This document shows positions 35,921 through 45,708 of a stretch of DNA of 64,000 nucleotides, piece by piece (position 1 is the first letter of the stretch; every line of letters begins with the position of its first letter). The stretch spans positions 62,001-126,000 of the forward strand of contig NZ_SOAL01000013.1 in assembly GCF_004364775.1 (NCBI RefSeq). Direction: 5' to 3'. Source of the DNA: Comamonas sp. JUb58 (GTDB lineage Bacteria > Pseudomonadota > Gammaproteobacteria > Burkholderiales > Burkholderiaceae_C). The position numbers and the translations under genes are program-made. The notes under the pieces are model-generated. The model was not told where the DNA came from, made no database searches, and saw nothing but the letters and a program-made list of their open reading frames with translations.

Positions 35921-37228
35921 TCAGCCCTTGCGCCGGCTGATCTGCAGGCCACCATCGGCCTGGGCCTTGACCTGCACCGGTGCCAACTGCGGCAGGCTGC
36001 GCAGCCAGCGCTCGGCCTGCACGATGCGCACATGGCCGCTGATCGGCAGCTGCGCTGCGCCCTCATCGATCTGCAGCTTGCGCGTGCTGTAGCGGCCCAG
36101 GCGTTCAATCACCTGGCCCAGCGGCTGCTGGTCAAAGACCAGCTCGCCCTCGCGCCAGGCGGCAGGCCGGGGCTGGGTCTGTACCTGCCAGGCGGCTGCG
36201 CTCTCTGCCAGCGGTACTTGCAGCGATTGCTGGCCCTGCAGCAGGATCTGCTGCTGGCTGCCCAGCTGCTCCACCCGCACCTGGCCCGATTCGACCTGCA
36301 CCAGCACGCTGTCGGGCTCCAGCTCCACGCCAAAGCGGGTGCCCAGCACGCTGATGCGCACGGTGCCGGCCTGCACCACAAAGGGCCGGCTGGTATCGCG
36401 CGCCACGCTGAAGAAGGCCGCGCCCGCCAGCAGCTGGGCCTCGCGGAGGCCGGCGCGGTAGCGCAGTTCCACATGGCTGGCGGCATCGATGCGCAGCTGG
36501 CTGCCATCGGGCAGATCCAGGCTGCGCTGCATGCCGGTGCCACTGGCCAGGCTGCCTTGCCACAGCAGGCGCTGCTGCCACAGCTGCCAGGCGGGCCAGC
36601 CGGCGCAGGCCAGGCCGGTAACTCCCAGCAAAGCGCCCAGTGCGCCCCGGCGGCGGCGCCGCGCTGCTGCCTGCTGCGTGCCCTGGGCATCGCCGCGCCA
36701 GCGCAGCAGGGCGGCTTCCAGGCAGGCATCGGCCTGCATCAGGTCGCGCTCCACGGTGTTCAGCGATACCTGCAGGGTCTGCGCAATCTGCGCATGGGTC
36801 TGGCCATGCAGGCGGTGCGCCAGCAGCGCCGACTGCATGCGCGCTGGCAGCTCGGCGATGACCTGGGCCACCAGATTCAGCGCCTGGCGGTACATGGCCT
36901 GGTCGGCCACATCGCTGGCGCTGGGGGGCTGCAACTGCTCCCAATCTTGCAGGCTGCGCTGCTGCACACCGCGCTGGCGCAAATGGTCCAGCGCCAGGTG
37001 CTTGGCTGTGGCAAACAGGTAGGCGCGGGCAGCCTCTTGGCTGGGGGAGCTGCCATCGGGCAACTGTGCCGGGGCGGCGGCCAGGCGTAGCCAGGTCTCT
37101 TGCACCAGGTCATGGGCCTCGTCGCGGCTGCCGGTCTTGCCGGTCAGGTAGGCCAGCAGCTGCGGTTGGTGGGCGCAGAAAAGCGCATGCCAGCGCTGGG
37201 CGCTCCAGGGTGCAAGAGAGGATGGCAT
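35921..37228 (-). CDS. Hybrid ECF sigma factor / FecR-type anti-sigma factor in one polypeptide
   Basis: A single 435-residue frame joins two proteins that are normally separate. Residues about 13-90 are sigma region 2 (LLAYLTGKTGSRDEAHDLVQ and ARAYLFATAKHLALDHLR); about 118-176 are region 4 (ELPARMQSALLAHRLHGQTH, then AQIAQTLQVSLNTVERDL). After a basic RRRRR stretch, a membrane helix lies at about 194-212. The periplasmic part has a FecR domain (DLPDGSQLRIDAASHVELRY, FFSVARDTSRPFVV, VLGTRFGV) and a C-terminal STN-like domain (355-430). The usual cytoplasmic DUF4880 anti-sigma segment is not visible; only about 17 residues separate region 4 from the helix. The ATG at 37228 has a weak ribosome-binding site. 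A Fur box overlaps the promoter region. Confidence 0.9.
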   Translation of the reverse strand: MPSSLAPWSAQRWHALFCAHQPQLLAYLTGKTGSRDEAHDLVQETWLRLAAAPAQLPDGSSPSQEAARAYLFATAKHLALDHLRQRGVQQRSLQDWEQLQPPSASDVADQAMYRQALNLVAQVIAELPARMQSALLAHRLHGQTHAQIAQTLQVSLNTVERDLMQADACLEAALLRWRGDAQGTQQAAARRRRRGALGALLGVTGLACAGWPAWQLWQQRLLWQGSLASGTGMQRSLDLPDGSQLRIDAASHVELRYRAGLREAQLLAGAAFFSVARDTSRPFVVQAGTVRISVLGTRFGVELEPDSVLVQVESGQVRVEQLGSQQQILLQGQQSLQVPLAESAAAWQVQTQPRPAAWREGELVFDQQPLGQVIERLGRYSTRKLQIDEGAAQLPISGHVRIVQAERWLRSLPQLAPVQVKAQADGGLQISRRKG

Positions 37229-37251
37229 GGCGGCGGCAAAGGTCTGAAAAC

Positions 37252-37270
37252 GAGAATGACTATCATTCTA
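37252..37270 (-). promoter_or_regulatory. Fur box upstream of the sigma/anti-sigma gene
   Basis: Read on the minus strand, the 19-base site matches 15 of 19 positions of the classical Fur consensus. AGAATGA and TCATTCT are exact mirror halves around CTA, and the symmetry extends outward through CAAA/GTTT. It lies 24 bases before the start codon, so iron-loaded Fur should repress this gene. Confidence 0.85.
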
Positions 37271-37338
37271 GTTTCAGCGCCCTAAGCCATGCCGATGCGG
37301 GGGCAGGCGTGGGTATCGCCTGATCAGGTCAGGCCGGA

Positions 37339-38439
37339 TCAGGTGGCCGCTGCGGCCGGGCCAGGCATGCTGGCCAGTTCTGCCAGGTGGGCGGCGGAGA
37401 TGGGTTCCAGCTCGGCATAGCTGCCGTAGCTGCGGGGGGCGCCTCGGGCCTGTTCCAGCGCGGCCTCGGCCTGGTGGATCCAGTCGTCCACCGACTGGTG
37501 GTACTTGGCCAGGCTGGCAATGCCGATGCTGACGCTGATCTGCACATCGGGCCAATCGCGCAGGCGGCGGTTGAGGGCCTGGCTGTGGATGCGGTCGGCA
37601 ATCTGGTTGGCGATGTCCAGGTTCACGCCGGACAGCAGCACGGCGAAGGAATCACCGCCAAAGCGGCAGGTGGCATCGCCCGGGCGCACGCAGGTGCGCA
37701 AGGTGTTGGCCACCGCGATGATGACCTCGTCGCCAGCGGTATCGCCATGGCGGCTGTTGAGCTCGCGGAAGTTATCCACATCCACAACGATCAGGAAAGC
37801 GGGAATGTCTTTTTGCTTGGCATAGGCGAACAAACGGGTCGCCAGATCCTGCCAGTACATGCGGCCAAAAAAGCCGGTCATCGCATCGACACGGCGCATC
37901 ACCATCAGCATCTGTTCTTTGTGCGCCAGGCTGCGCAGCAGGTGGCCGGTGGCAATGCCTTGCATGGCCAGATAGAGGGCGATGGCCAGCAGGCTGCCGA
38001 CGATGGTGAAGGTGCTGGTGTGGTGTTGCACGCTGAATGAGGTGAGCAGGCCGGTGACGGCCAGGCCTGCAATGGCGCCGACGACGGCCAGCATCGCATG
38101 GCGCACGCTTTGCATCGCATAGGTGCAGTGGATCAGTACCATCAGCATGAGGGCGCTGGTGAGCAGGTGGAAGTGCACCAGCGCCACCCAGACGCCAATG
38201 ACCAGGCCATCAACAAAGCACAGGATGACGTCGTTGACGTCCGATCCGCCGGTGCGGCGGGTGCGCCAGCGGGCCAGCAGCGGCCAGGCCACCAGCGGCA
38301 GAACGATGGCAAGCCATACTGGCCAGGATGCATTGCGCTGCCACAGCGCGCCTGCGGCGGCCAGCGCACAGGACGCCAGGAAAACAATGCGGCCCCAGTC
38401 ACTGCGCTGCTGGGTGCTGTCCATTTTGATATGCACCAT
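37339..38439 (-). CDS. Membrane-bound GGDEF protein (MASE2-like sensor), motif GGDSF
   Basis: A 366-residue protein with several N-terminal membrane helices resembling the MASE2 sensor (residues 18-160) and a C-terminal GGDEF domain. GGDEF enzymes make cyclic di-GMP. The substrate region VVDVDNFRELNSRHGDTAGDE and the inhibitory-site motif RxxD (RPGD, residues 252-255) are present. The signature reads GGDSF (261-265): the glutamate of GG[DE]EF, which binds metal and takes part in catalysis, is a serine. It may be a weak enzyme or a c-di-GMP or GTP-binding effector. It stands alone after the siderophore locus. Confidence 0.85.
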   Translation of the reverse strand: MVHIKMDSTQQRSDWGRIVFLASCALAAAGALWQRNASWPVWLAIVLPLVAWPLLARWRTRRTGGSDVNDVILCFVDGLVIGVWVALVHFHLLTSALMLMVLIHCTYAMQSVRHAMLAVVGAIAGLAVTGLLTSFSVQHHTSTFTIVGSLLAIALYLAMQGIATGHLLRSLAHKEQMLMVMRRVDAMTGFFGRMYWQDLATRLFAYAKQKDIPAFLIVVDVDNFRELNSRHGDTAGDEVIIAVANTLRTCVRPGDATCRFGGDSFAVLLSGVNLDIANQIADRIHSQALNRRLRDWPDVQISVSIGIASLAKYHQSVDDWIHQAEAALEQARGAPRSYGSYAELEPISAAHLAELASMPGPAAAAT

Positions 38440-38759
38440 GAATAGCCTCTCTTACCCGATGAGTAACTCCTCACAGCCCAGGGAGACAACACTCCGCAAT
38501 GTTACTGTTTGATACTCATGGCGCAAGTATGGGGCCGGACTTGTGCCGAGACAAGCGCCTCCGGGCTTGTTACATTTAGTGAATGTTTTCGTCCACAACG
38601 GTTTGCTGAGAGTGGTCACGCACATCGCTGCCATGCATGGCAGCTGTGTAAGCCACCCAGGCAAGGCTTTTGCACAAAGCCCGTTTTTACCAAGCGGGTA
38701 ATCACAGGCTTCCAGAGGGCGCTGGCACCGCCAACTGCGCTTTAAAGCGTTAGAAGGCC
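38440..38759. other. Intergenic region without a convincing gene
   Basis: About 320 bases between the GGDEF gene start and the end of the Lrp gene. It is less GC-rich than its surroundings. I see two short inverted repeats (ACAAGC/GCTTGT at 38551-38570 and GGCTTT/AAAGCC at 38665-38681) and no supported ORF. It should hold the GGDEF promoter. Confidence 0.5.
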
Positions 38760-39281
38760 TTAGCTGTGGTGCGACAGATGCGGTCCCTTGGGCAAGGGGA
38801 TGCGGGTGATGAACTTGCTGCGCTTGGTAGCGAAGTAGGTTTTCACATTGCGCACATTGCTTTGTGAGGTGAACAGCTTTTGCGTCAGCGCCAGGTAGCC
38901 GGGCATGTCATGGGCATAGACCACCAGCACAAAATCCGGCCCCGGGCTGACCCGCCAGCATTGCTGCACCTGCTCGTTCTGCACCACGGCGGCTTCAAAG
39001 GCGTCCAGCTCTTCGGCACCCTGGCGGTCCAGGCTGACCTCGACCAGCGCAAACAGGCCAAAGCCCTGCACCTTGGCCAGCACGTCGTGCGAGAGCAGGG
39101 CAACCTCGGCGGCGATCAGGCCCATTTCGCGCAGGCGCTTGATGCGGCGCAGGCAGGTGGGGGGCGAGACATGCACCTTGTCGGCCAGCGCCTGGTTGCT
39201 GACCGAGGCATCCTTTTGCAAGGCGTCGAGCAGTTGCAGGTCGATGATATCCAGTGCGAAATCGTTCAAATCATCATTCAT
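38760..39281 (-). CDS. Lrp/AsnC-family transcriptional regulator
   Basis: A 173-residue regulator: N-terminal helix-turn-helix (IIDLQLLDALQKDA, VSNQALADKVHVSPPTCLRR) and a RAM ligand-binding domain. It lies back to back with glmS across an unusually AT-rich 124-base region. Lrp-type proteins prefer AT-rich sites and commonly control themselves and a neighbour, so it may regulate glmS; this is inference. The ligand is unknown, most likely an amino acid. Confidence 0.93.
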   Translation of the reverse strand: MNDDLNDFALDIIDLQLLDALQKDASVSNQALADKVHVSPPTCLRRIKRLREMGLIAAEVALLSHDVLAKVQGFGLFALVEVSLDRQGAEELDAFEAAVVQNEQVQQCWRVSPGPDFVLVVYAHDMPGYLALTQKLFTSQSNVRNVKTYFATKRSKFITRIPLPKGPHLSHHS

Positions 39282-39405
39282 TTTGAAATTTTATTTCAAT
39301 TGATATTTATTGAGAAATATTATTTCAAAAATCATTAAAAATAGAAAGAAAATAAAATACTGACCTGTCTACACTGCAGCCATTGTTGATCAAGGAGTGA
39401 AAGCT
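39282..39405. promoter_or_regulatory. AT-rich divergent promoter region of the lrp-like gene and glmS
   Basis: A stretch made almost only of A and T (about 39283-39360) in an otherwise GC-rich genome, with repeated TTTCA/TTATTT and AAAAT motifs. It contrasts sharply with both flanking genes and suits an Lrp or nucleoid-protein binding region. Confidence 0.55.
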
Positions 39406-41295
<1,890 letters not shown>

Positions 41296-41342
41296 GAACC
41301 ACCGGCATCGTTGCCCCTGTGTTCTGGGTCACCCCAGTCGGG

Positions 41343-41372
41343 AAGCCGCATGAAACGCGCGTGCGGCTTTTC
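41343..41372 (+). terminator. Intrinsic terminator of glmS
   Basis: AAGCCGCA pairs with TGCGGCTT across an 11-base loop and is followed by TTCGTC; a short T-run. Confidence 0.7.
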
Positions 41373-41482
41373 GTCATCTTGCTGCGCAGCAAAGGCGAGG
41401 GGTTGGATCTGAACTTGGGCTTGGTGAAGCCACTCCGGAGGACCGGTCCGCTTCCGAGCCGAGGCCCCACCGCAATAACGAC

Positions 41483-42475
41483 TCAGGCCTCGTTCTTCGA
41501 TCCCGCGAGCGCATTCCGCACGCGAAGAAAGCGCCGTTCGGTGGTCTCCACTCCCCAGCGCGTCACGGCCCGGGCAGAGACCAGCGCAAAGCCCTGAGAG
41601 CCGTAGAGCGCGGCCGTGGCGCTGGACTCGCCCAGGTCCGCCACATGGATCTCATCGAAATGGAGATCTGCATGGGCCAGTGCCTTAAGCAGAAGGCGCT
41701 TGCCAATGCCCAGGCCCCGCAGGCTGCTGTCCACCACGAACCAGCGCAGCCGCCCCACGCGGGTGAGCGGATTGCCCTCCAGCGCGATGCAGCCCAGCAC
41801 GCGCGTGTCCTCACGGTACAGCCACACGCCATTTCCCTCGTCCAGCGGCGACTGAAGAAAGGCCGAGAGTTCCACCGCGGTCTGGCATTCGCAGGCCTTC
41901 GCATCCATGCCTTGCGCGGCGACATGGCGGGCCAGCATGGCAGACACATCACCCAGCATGCCCGGCGCATAGCCGGACGACAGCTGGCGCTCGATCTGCG
42001 CAGGCCTGTCCACATGCGCGTTGTCGCGTGACAGTGCAGAGGCGTACAGAGACAGGAGCCGGTTCAGTGCGTCGTGTTCATGCGGCTCCAGTTGTTGCAG
42101 CACGCGCGTGACCTGTTCAGTGCCAAAGTGGTCAATCTGCAGCTGCAAGTCCTGGCCTTCGTCGGTGAGAAACAAGCGGGAAGAGCGGGCGTCGTCGGCG
42201 GCCGATTCTCTGCGGACCAAACCCATGGTCTCCAACTTGGCCAGCTGCCGGCTGGTGTTGGATTTGTCCAGCCGCAGCAGCGCAGCCAGATCGCGCGCCT
42301 GGAGACCCGGCTGCGCGCCTATCTCAATGATGGCGTGTACCGCAGAGGGAGCTAACTCGCTGCCACCGAAGGGGGAGCGCAGATAGCCCAGCTCGCGCAC
42401 CAACTGGCGAGAAAACCCGCGCAACTGGTGGACGACGTTGAGGGGGATGGACGGGGTGGGGCGGGAGCTTGTCAT
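41483..42475 (-). CDS. MarR-GNAT fusion: HTH regulator with acetyltransferase domain
   Basis: A 330-residue fusion protein. Residues about 10-150 form a MarR winged helix (LQARDLAALLRLDKSNTSRQLAKLE, GLVRRESAADDARS, LFLTDEG); about 160-325 form a GNAT acetyltransferase with the acetyl-CoA loop SLRGLGIGKRLL. Such MarR/GNAT fusions are a known architecture. I chose the ATG at 42475 because the upstream frame crosses the operator. It is divergent from the PQQ dehydrogenase gene, and two matching palindromes lie between the genes, so it probably controls both. Confidence 0.9.
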   Translation of the reverse strand: MTSSRPTPSIPLNVVHQLRGFSRQLVRELGYLRSPFGGSELAPSAVHAIIEIGAQPGLQARDLAALLRLDKSNTSRQLAKLETMGLVRRESAADDARSSRLFLTDEGQDLQLQIDHFGTEQVTRVLQQLEPHEHDALNRLLSLYASALSRDNAHVDRPAQIERQLSSGYAPGMLGDVSAMLARHVAAQGMDAKACECQTAVELSAFLQSPLDEGNGVWLYREDTRVLGCIALEGNPLTRVGRLRWFVVDSSLRGLGIGKRLLLKALAHADLHFDEIHVADLGESSATAALYGSQGFALVSARAVTRWGVETTERRFLRVRNALAGSKNEA

Positions 42476-42482
42476 TGTTTTA

Positions 42483-42497
42483 GTTGCGTTTCGCAAT
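42483..42497. promoter_or_regulatory. MarR-type operator, copy 1
   Basis: GTTGCG-TTT-CGCAAT, eight bases upstream of the MarR-GNAT start codon. It is the same dyad as the perfect copy at 42558 with one changed base. Confidence 0.65.
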
Positions 42498-42557
42498 TTG
42501 CTTGGGGCTAATATGGGGAGGGTCCGACGCAATCATTGACATTAAATTACAATAAAA

Positions 42558-42572
42558 GTTGCGCATCGCAAC
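42558..42572. promoter_or_regulatory. MarR-type operator, copy 2
   Basis: GTTGCG-CAT-CGCAAC, a perfect 6-bp inverted repeat with a 3-base spacer, centred 75 bases from copy 1 and downstream of a TTGACA (42536-42541) that could be a -35 box for the dehydrogenase gene. Confidence 0.7.
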
Positions 42573-42672
42573 CAATGACAGAGCCATACACGATGAAGGC
42601 CTGCTGGGGTGCGCCATCCAGACCGGAGCATGGGGCTCGGGTCTGGTGCACATATCTTCGGAGATCTTCTGT

Positions 42673-45111
42673 ATGTCAGCCAGTCAGCCCGCACGGGCTC
42701 CGCGCGCCGCCCGGGTTTTCGCGGCCATCTTGGGCGTCATCGCTATCGCGTTTGGCGCCTATCTTGCCTATGGTGGCCTTCAACTCTTGCAGCTTGGGGG
42801 CTCTTTTTATTATCTGCCGGTTGGACTGCTGGTTCTTGTGGCCGGTGTCTTTCTGGTCCGGGCGGACCTGCGTGGTGCCTGGCTCTATGCCGCCTGCTTC
42901 GCCATTACCGTCGTCTGGGCCTTGTGGGAGGCTGGATGGCATTTCTGGCCGCTCGCGGCACGCATCGGCCTGCCTGCCGTGCTCGGTATGCTGATCGCGC
43001 TGGTGATGCCTTACCTGCGTGGTAGCGAGCGTTGTGCCCATATCAAAGGTGCGTCTCGCGGTACGGCTGCCCTGCTTGCGCTGGGGGTTGTTGGCGCCTT
43101 CATCGCCGCCTTCCAGCCCATCTGGACAGTGAAGCCGGGCGCCGAGCCCGAGATCGCACAGGGCTACCAGCCCGGCGATGACCATGCCAACTGGACCAAC
43201 TACGGCCGCACGCCTGACGGCACGCAATTTGCCACCGCTGACCAAATCACGCCCGGCAACGTCAAGGGCTTGCAAGTGGCATGGACCTTCCGCACCGGTG
43301 ACTTCGCCTTTGGCGGCAAAGAGAACCAGAATACCCCGCTGCAAATCGGCAACGTGCTGTATGCCTGCACGCCATCCAACCAGGTCTTCGCGATCGAGGC
43401 GGACTCGGGCAAGCAGCTGTGGACCTTCGACCCCAAGGTGAATTCGGGCTTCAGCCCCACCTGGCAGCGCTGCCGCTCGCTGGCGTACTACGAATTGCCC
43501 AAGGCCGCTGAATCGGCCTCGGCGCCTAAGACCCCGGCTGCCTCGGCATCCGCAGCCCCATCCAGCGCTGCATGCCAGCGCCGCATCTACCTGACCACGG
43601 CCGATATGCGTCTGATCGCGCTGGATGCTGCCAATGGCCAGTTCTGCGGCGACTTTGGCAAGAACGGCCAGGTGTCCTTGGCCACCGGCATGGGCGAGCT
43701 CGTGCCCGGCTTCTACAACCCCACGGCGGGCCCTGTGCTTGCGGGCGACCGCCTGCTGGTGGGCGGCTGGGTGATGGACAACCAGGGGGTTGACGAGCCA
43801 TCGGGTGCGGTGCGCGCATTCGACGCCGTGACCGGTGAACTGTCATGGGCATGGGATGTGGGCCGCCCCGGCGTGACCACGGCCCCTGGCCCTGGCGAGC
43901 ACTACACCCGTGGCACGCCCAATACCTGGGCTGCCCCCACGTACGACGCCCAGCTGGGCCTGGTCTACCTGCCCACGGGCAATGGCACGCCCGACATGTA
44001 TGGTGGCCACCGTACCCCGGAAACCGACCGTGTGAGCTCCTCTATCGTGGCATTGGATGCACGCACGGGCGCTGAACGCTGGGTGTTCCAGACCACGCAC
44101 CACGACGTCTGGGATTACGACCTGCCTTCCAAGCCCGTGCTCTATGACGTGCCTGGCGACAACGGCGAGCGGATTCCCGCGCTGATTCAGACCACCAAGC
44201 GTGGCGAGATCTTTGTGATCGACCGCCGCTCTGGCAAGCCGATCGCTGAAGTGCAAGAAAAGCCCGTATCCACCGAAGGCCTGCCAGGCGAGAAGCTGGC
44301 TGCCACGCAACCCTACTCGGTGGGCATGCCGCAGATCCGCCAAGGCGTGCTGACCGAAGCGCAGATGTGGGGCGTTACGCCCATCGACCAGTTGGCTTGC
44401 CGCATTGCGTTCAAGCAGCTGGAATACAAAGGCGACTTCACGCCGCCAAGCACCAACTGGTATATCCCGCACCCGTCGCCGTTCGGCACGATGAACTGGG
44501 GCGGTATCTCCATCGACAAGGTCCACGACTACCTCATCGTGAACGACATGCGGATCATGATGAAGGCCCGTCTCCTGCCGCGCGCAGAAGCCGACAAGGC
44601 CATCATTGCCTCCGGCAAGACCACGCCGAGCGTGGCGGGTGTCGTGCCCATGGAAGGCACCCCTTACGGCGTGAACCGCGTGATGGTGACCTCGCAGATT
44701 GGCGTGCCTTGTACCGATCCGCCTTTCGGCATGATGACCGCCATCGACCTGAAGACACGCAAGATCGCCTGGCAGCGTTCGTTGGGCACCGTTGAACAGA
44801 TGGGCCCCATGGGCATCAAGACCGGCCTGCCCATCCCCATCGGTATGCCCTCGCTGGGCGGCCCGGTGGCGACCGCATCCGGTCTGATTTTCTATACGGG
44901 CACGGCTGATTACTATCTGCGCGCCATGGATGTGAAGACCGGCGAAGAGATCTGGAAGTCGCCCCTGCCCGTGGGTGCCCAGTCCACACCGCTGGTGTTC
45001 AAGTCCCCCACTTCCGGCAAGCAGTATGTGGTGGTGACGGCAGGCGGTGGTCGCACGGCCCCCGATCGCGGTGACTACATCATTGCCTACGCGTTGCCAG
45101 ACGCGAAGTGA
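42673..45111 (+). CDS. Membrane-bound PQQ-dependent dehydrogenase, glucose/quinate/shikimate family
   Basis: An 812-residue inner-membrane quinoprotein. Five N-terminal helices (about residues 15-140) anchor a periplasmic eight-bladed PQQ propeller that passes electrons to ubiquinone. Family motifs: WTNYGRTPDGTQFA, WTFRTGDF, QNTPLQIG, TTADMRLIALDA, TTHHDVWDYDLPSKPVL and FTPPSTNWYIPHPSPFGTMNWGG. An Ala/Ser-rich insertion near residue 285 is unusual. The ATG at 42673 follows GGAG; longer frames start inside the operator. The substrate is a sugar or a cyclic acid such as quinate; the sequence alone does not decide. Confidence 0.9.
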   Translation: MSASQPARAPRAARVFAAILGVIAIAFGAYLAYGGLQLLQLGGSFYYLPVGLLVLVAGVFLVRADLRGAWLYAACFAITVVWALWEAGWHFWPLAARIGLPAVLGMLIALVMPYLRGSERCAHIKGASRGTAALLALGVVGAFIAAFQPIWTVKPGAEPEIAQGYQPGDDHANWTNYGRTPDGTQFATADQITPGNVKGLQVAWTFRTGDFAFGGKENQNTPLQIGNVLYACTPSNQVFAIEADSGKQLWTFDPKVNSGFSPTWQRCRSLAYYELPKAAESASAPKTPAASASAAPSSAACQRRIYLTTADMRLIALDAANGQFCGDFGKNGQVSLATGMGELVPGFYNPTAGPVLAGDRLLVGGWVMDNQGVDEPSGAVRAFDAVTGELSWAWDVGRPGVTTAPGPGEHYTRGTPNTWAAPTYDAQLGLVYLPTGNGTPDMYGGHRTPETDRVSSSIVALDARTGAERWVFQTTHHDVWDYDLPSKPVLYDVPGDNGERIPALIQTTKRGEIFVIDRRSGKPIAEVQEKPVSTEGLPGEKLAATQPYSVGMPQIRQGVLTEAQMWGVTPIDQLACRIAFKQLEYKGDFTPPSTNWYIPHPSPFGTMNWGGISIDKVHDYLIVNDMRIMMKARLLPRAEADKAIIASGKTTPSVAGVVPMEGTPYGVNRVMVTSQIGVPCTDPPFGMMTAIDLKTRKIAWQRSLGTVEQMGPMGIKTGLPIPIGMPSLGGPVATASGLIFYTGTADYYLRAMDVKTGEEIWKSPLPVGAQSTPLVFKSPTSGKQYVVVTAGGGRTAPDRGDYIIAYALPDAK

Positions 45112-45204
45112 TCGACCTGCGTCCAGGTTGCAGCGGAGAATGACGCGTCGTCATCGAAGCTGCTAGTTGGGACGGTTGACCATGCCGGAGCCATCCGGCC
45201 CATG

Positions 45205-45230
45205 ACGCCCGGTGCATTGCACCGGGCGTT
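45205..45230 (+). terminator. Intrinsic terminator after the PQQ dehydrogenase gene
   Basis: ACGCCCGGTGC pairs perfectly with GCACCGGGCGT around ATT, followed by TTTG. Confidence 0.75.
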
Positions 45231-45364
45231 TGCATTTCTAGCCGCTACACGGTTGCAGTCGATCTGCGTTGACTGCCCTGGCTGCGCTTGTATGCGTATC
45301 GGTGCTAGGCTTGTATTTACGACTTGATGGACCCGCAACACCATCCCACCCCAGGAGCCAAGAA

Positions 45365-45655
45365 TTGACTGAACCGCTGAACTTGATCGTCACACTGCAA
45401 CCCTTGCCCGGTCGTTTGCCGGACGTTGTCTCGACGCTTACCACCTTGGCGCAAGCCAGCCGGCAGGAGGCTGGCTGCCTGCGCTACGACCTTGCCGTGG
45501 GCAAGGAGCTGGTCTATCTCTTTGAGGTATGGACCGACCGCCAGGCCTTGGCGGCGCATGAGAAGGAGCCGCACTTTGTCACGGGCGTGGCTGCGCTGAA
45601 CCGCTTGTGCGCATCCCAGAAAGTGGAATTTGTCGAATGGCAGGCGCAGGGCTAG
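45365..45655 (+). CDS. Antibiotic biosynthesis monooxygenase (ABM) domain protein
   Basis: A 96-residue dimeric alpha-beta barrel protein of the ABM family. LNLIVTLQPLPGRL, the EAGCLRYDL stretch and VYLFEVWTDRQALAAHEKEPHF are characteristic. I place the start at TTG 45365, eight bases after AGGAG, because the ABM domain begins exactly there; the frame stays open upstream to 45269. Family members are quinol or aldehyde monooxygenases, haem-degrading enzymes or stress proteins, so the substrate is open. Its end lies about 50 bases from the convergent permease gene. Confidence 0.82.
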   Translation: MTEPLNLIVTLQPLPGRLPDVVSTLTTLAQASRQEAGCLRYDLAVGKELVYLFEVWTDRQALAAHEKEPHFVTGVAALNRLCASQKVEFVEWQAQG

Positions 45656-45708
45656 CTCGCCCTGACGTCCATCACACTCGCTGCTGAACCGGCTGCGTTG
45701 GGCTGGTG

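Noticed and set aside
39296-39405. glmS ribozyme
   Set aside because: The leader is AT-rich and lacks the ribozyme core; the element is known from Gram-positive bacteria.
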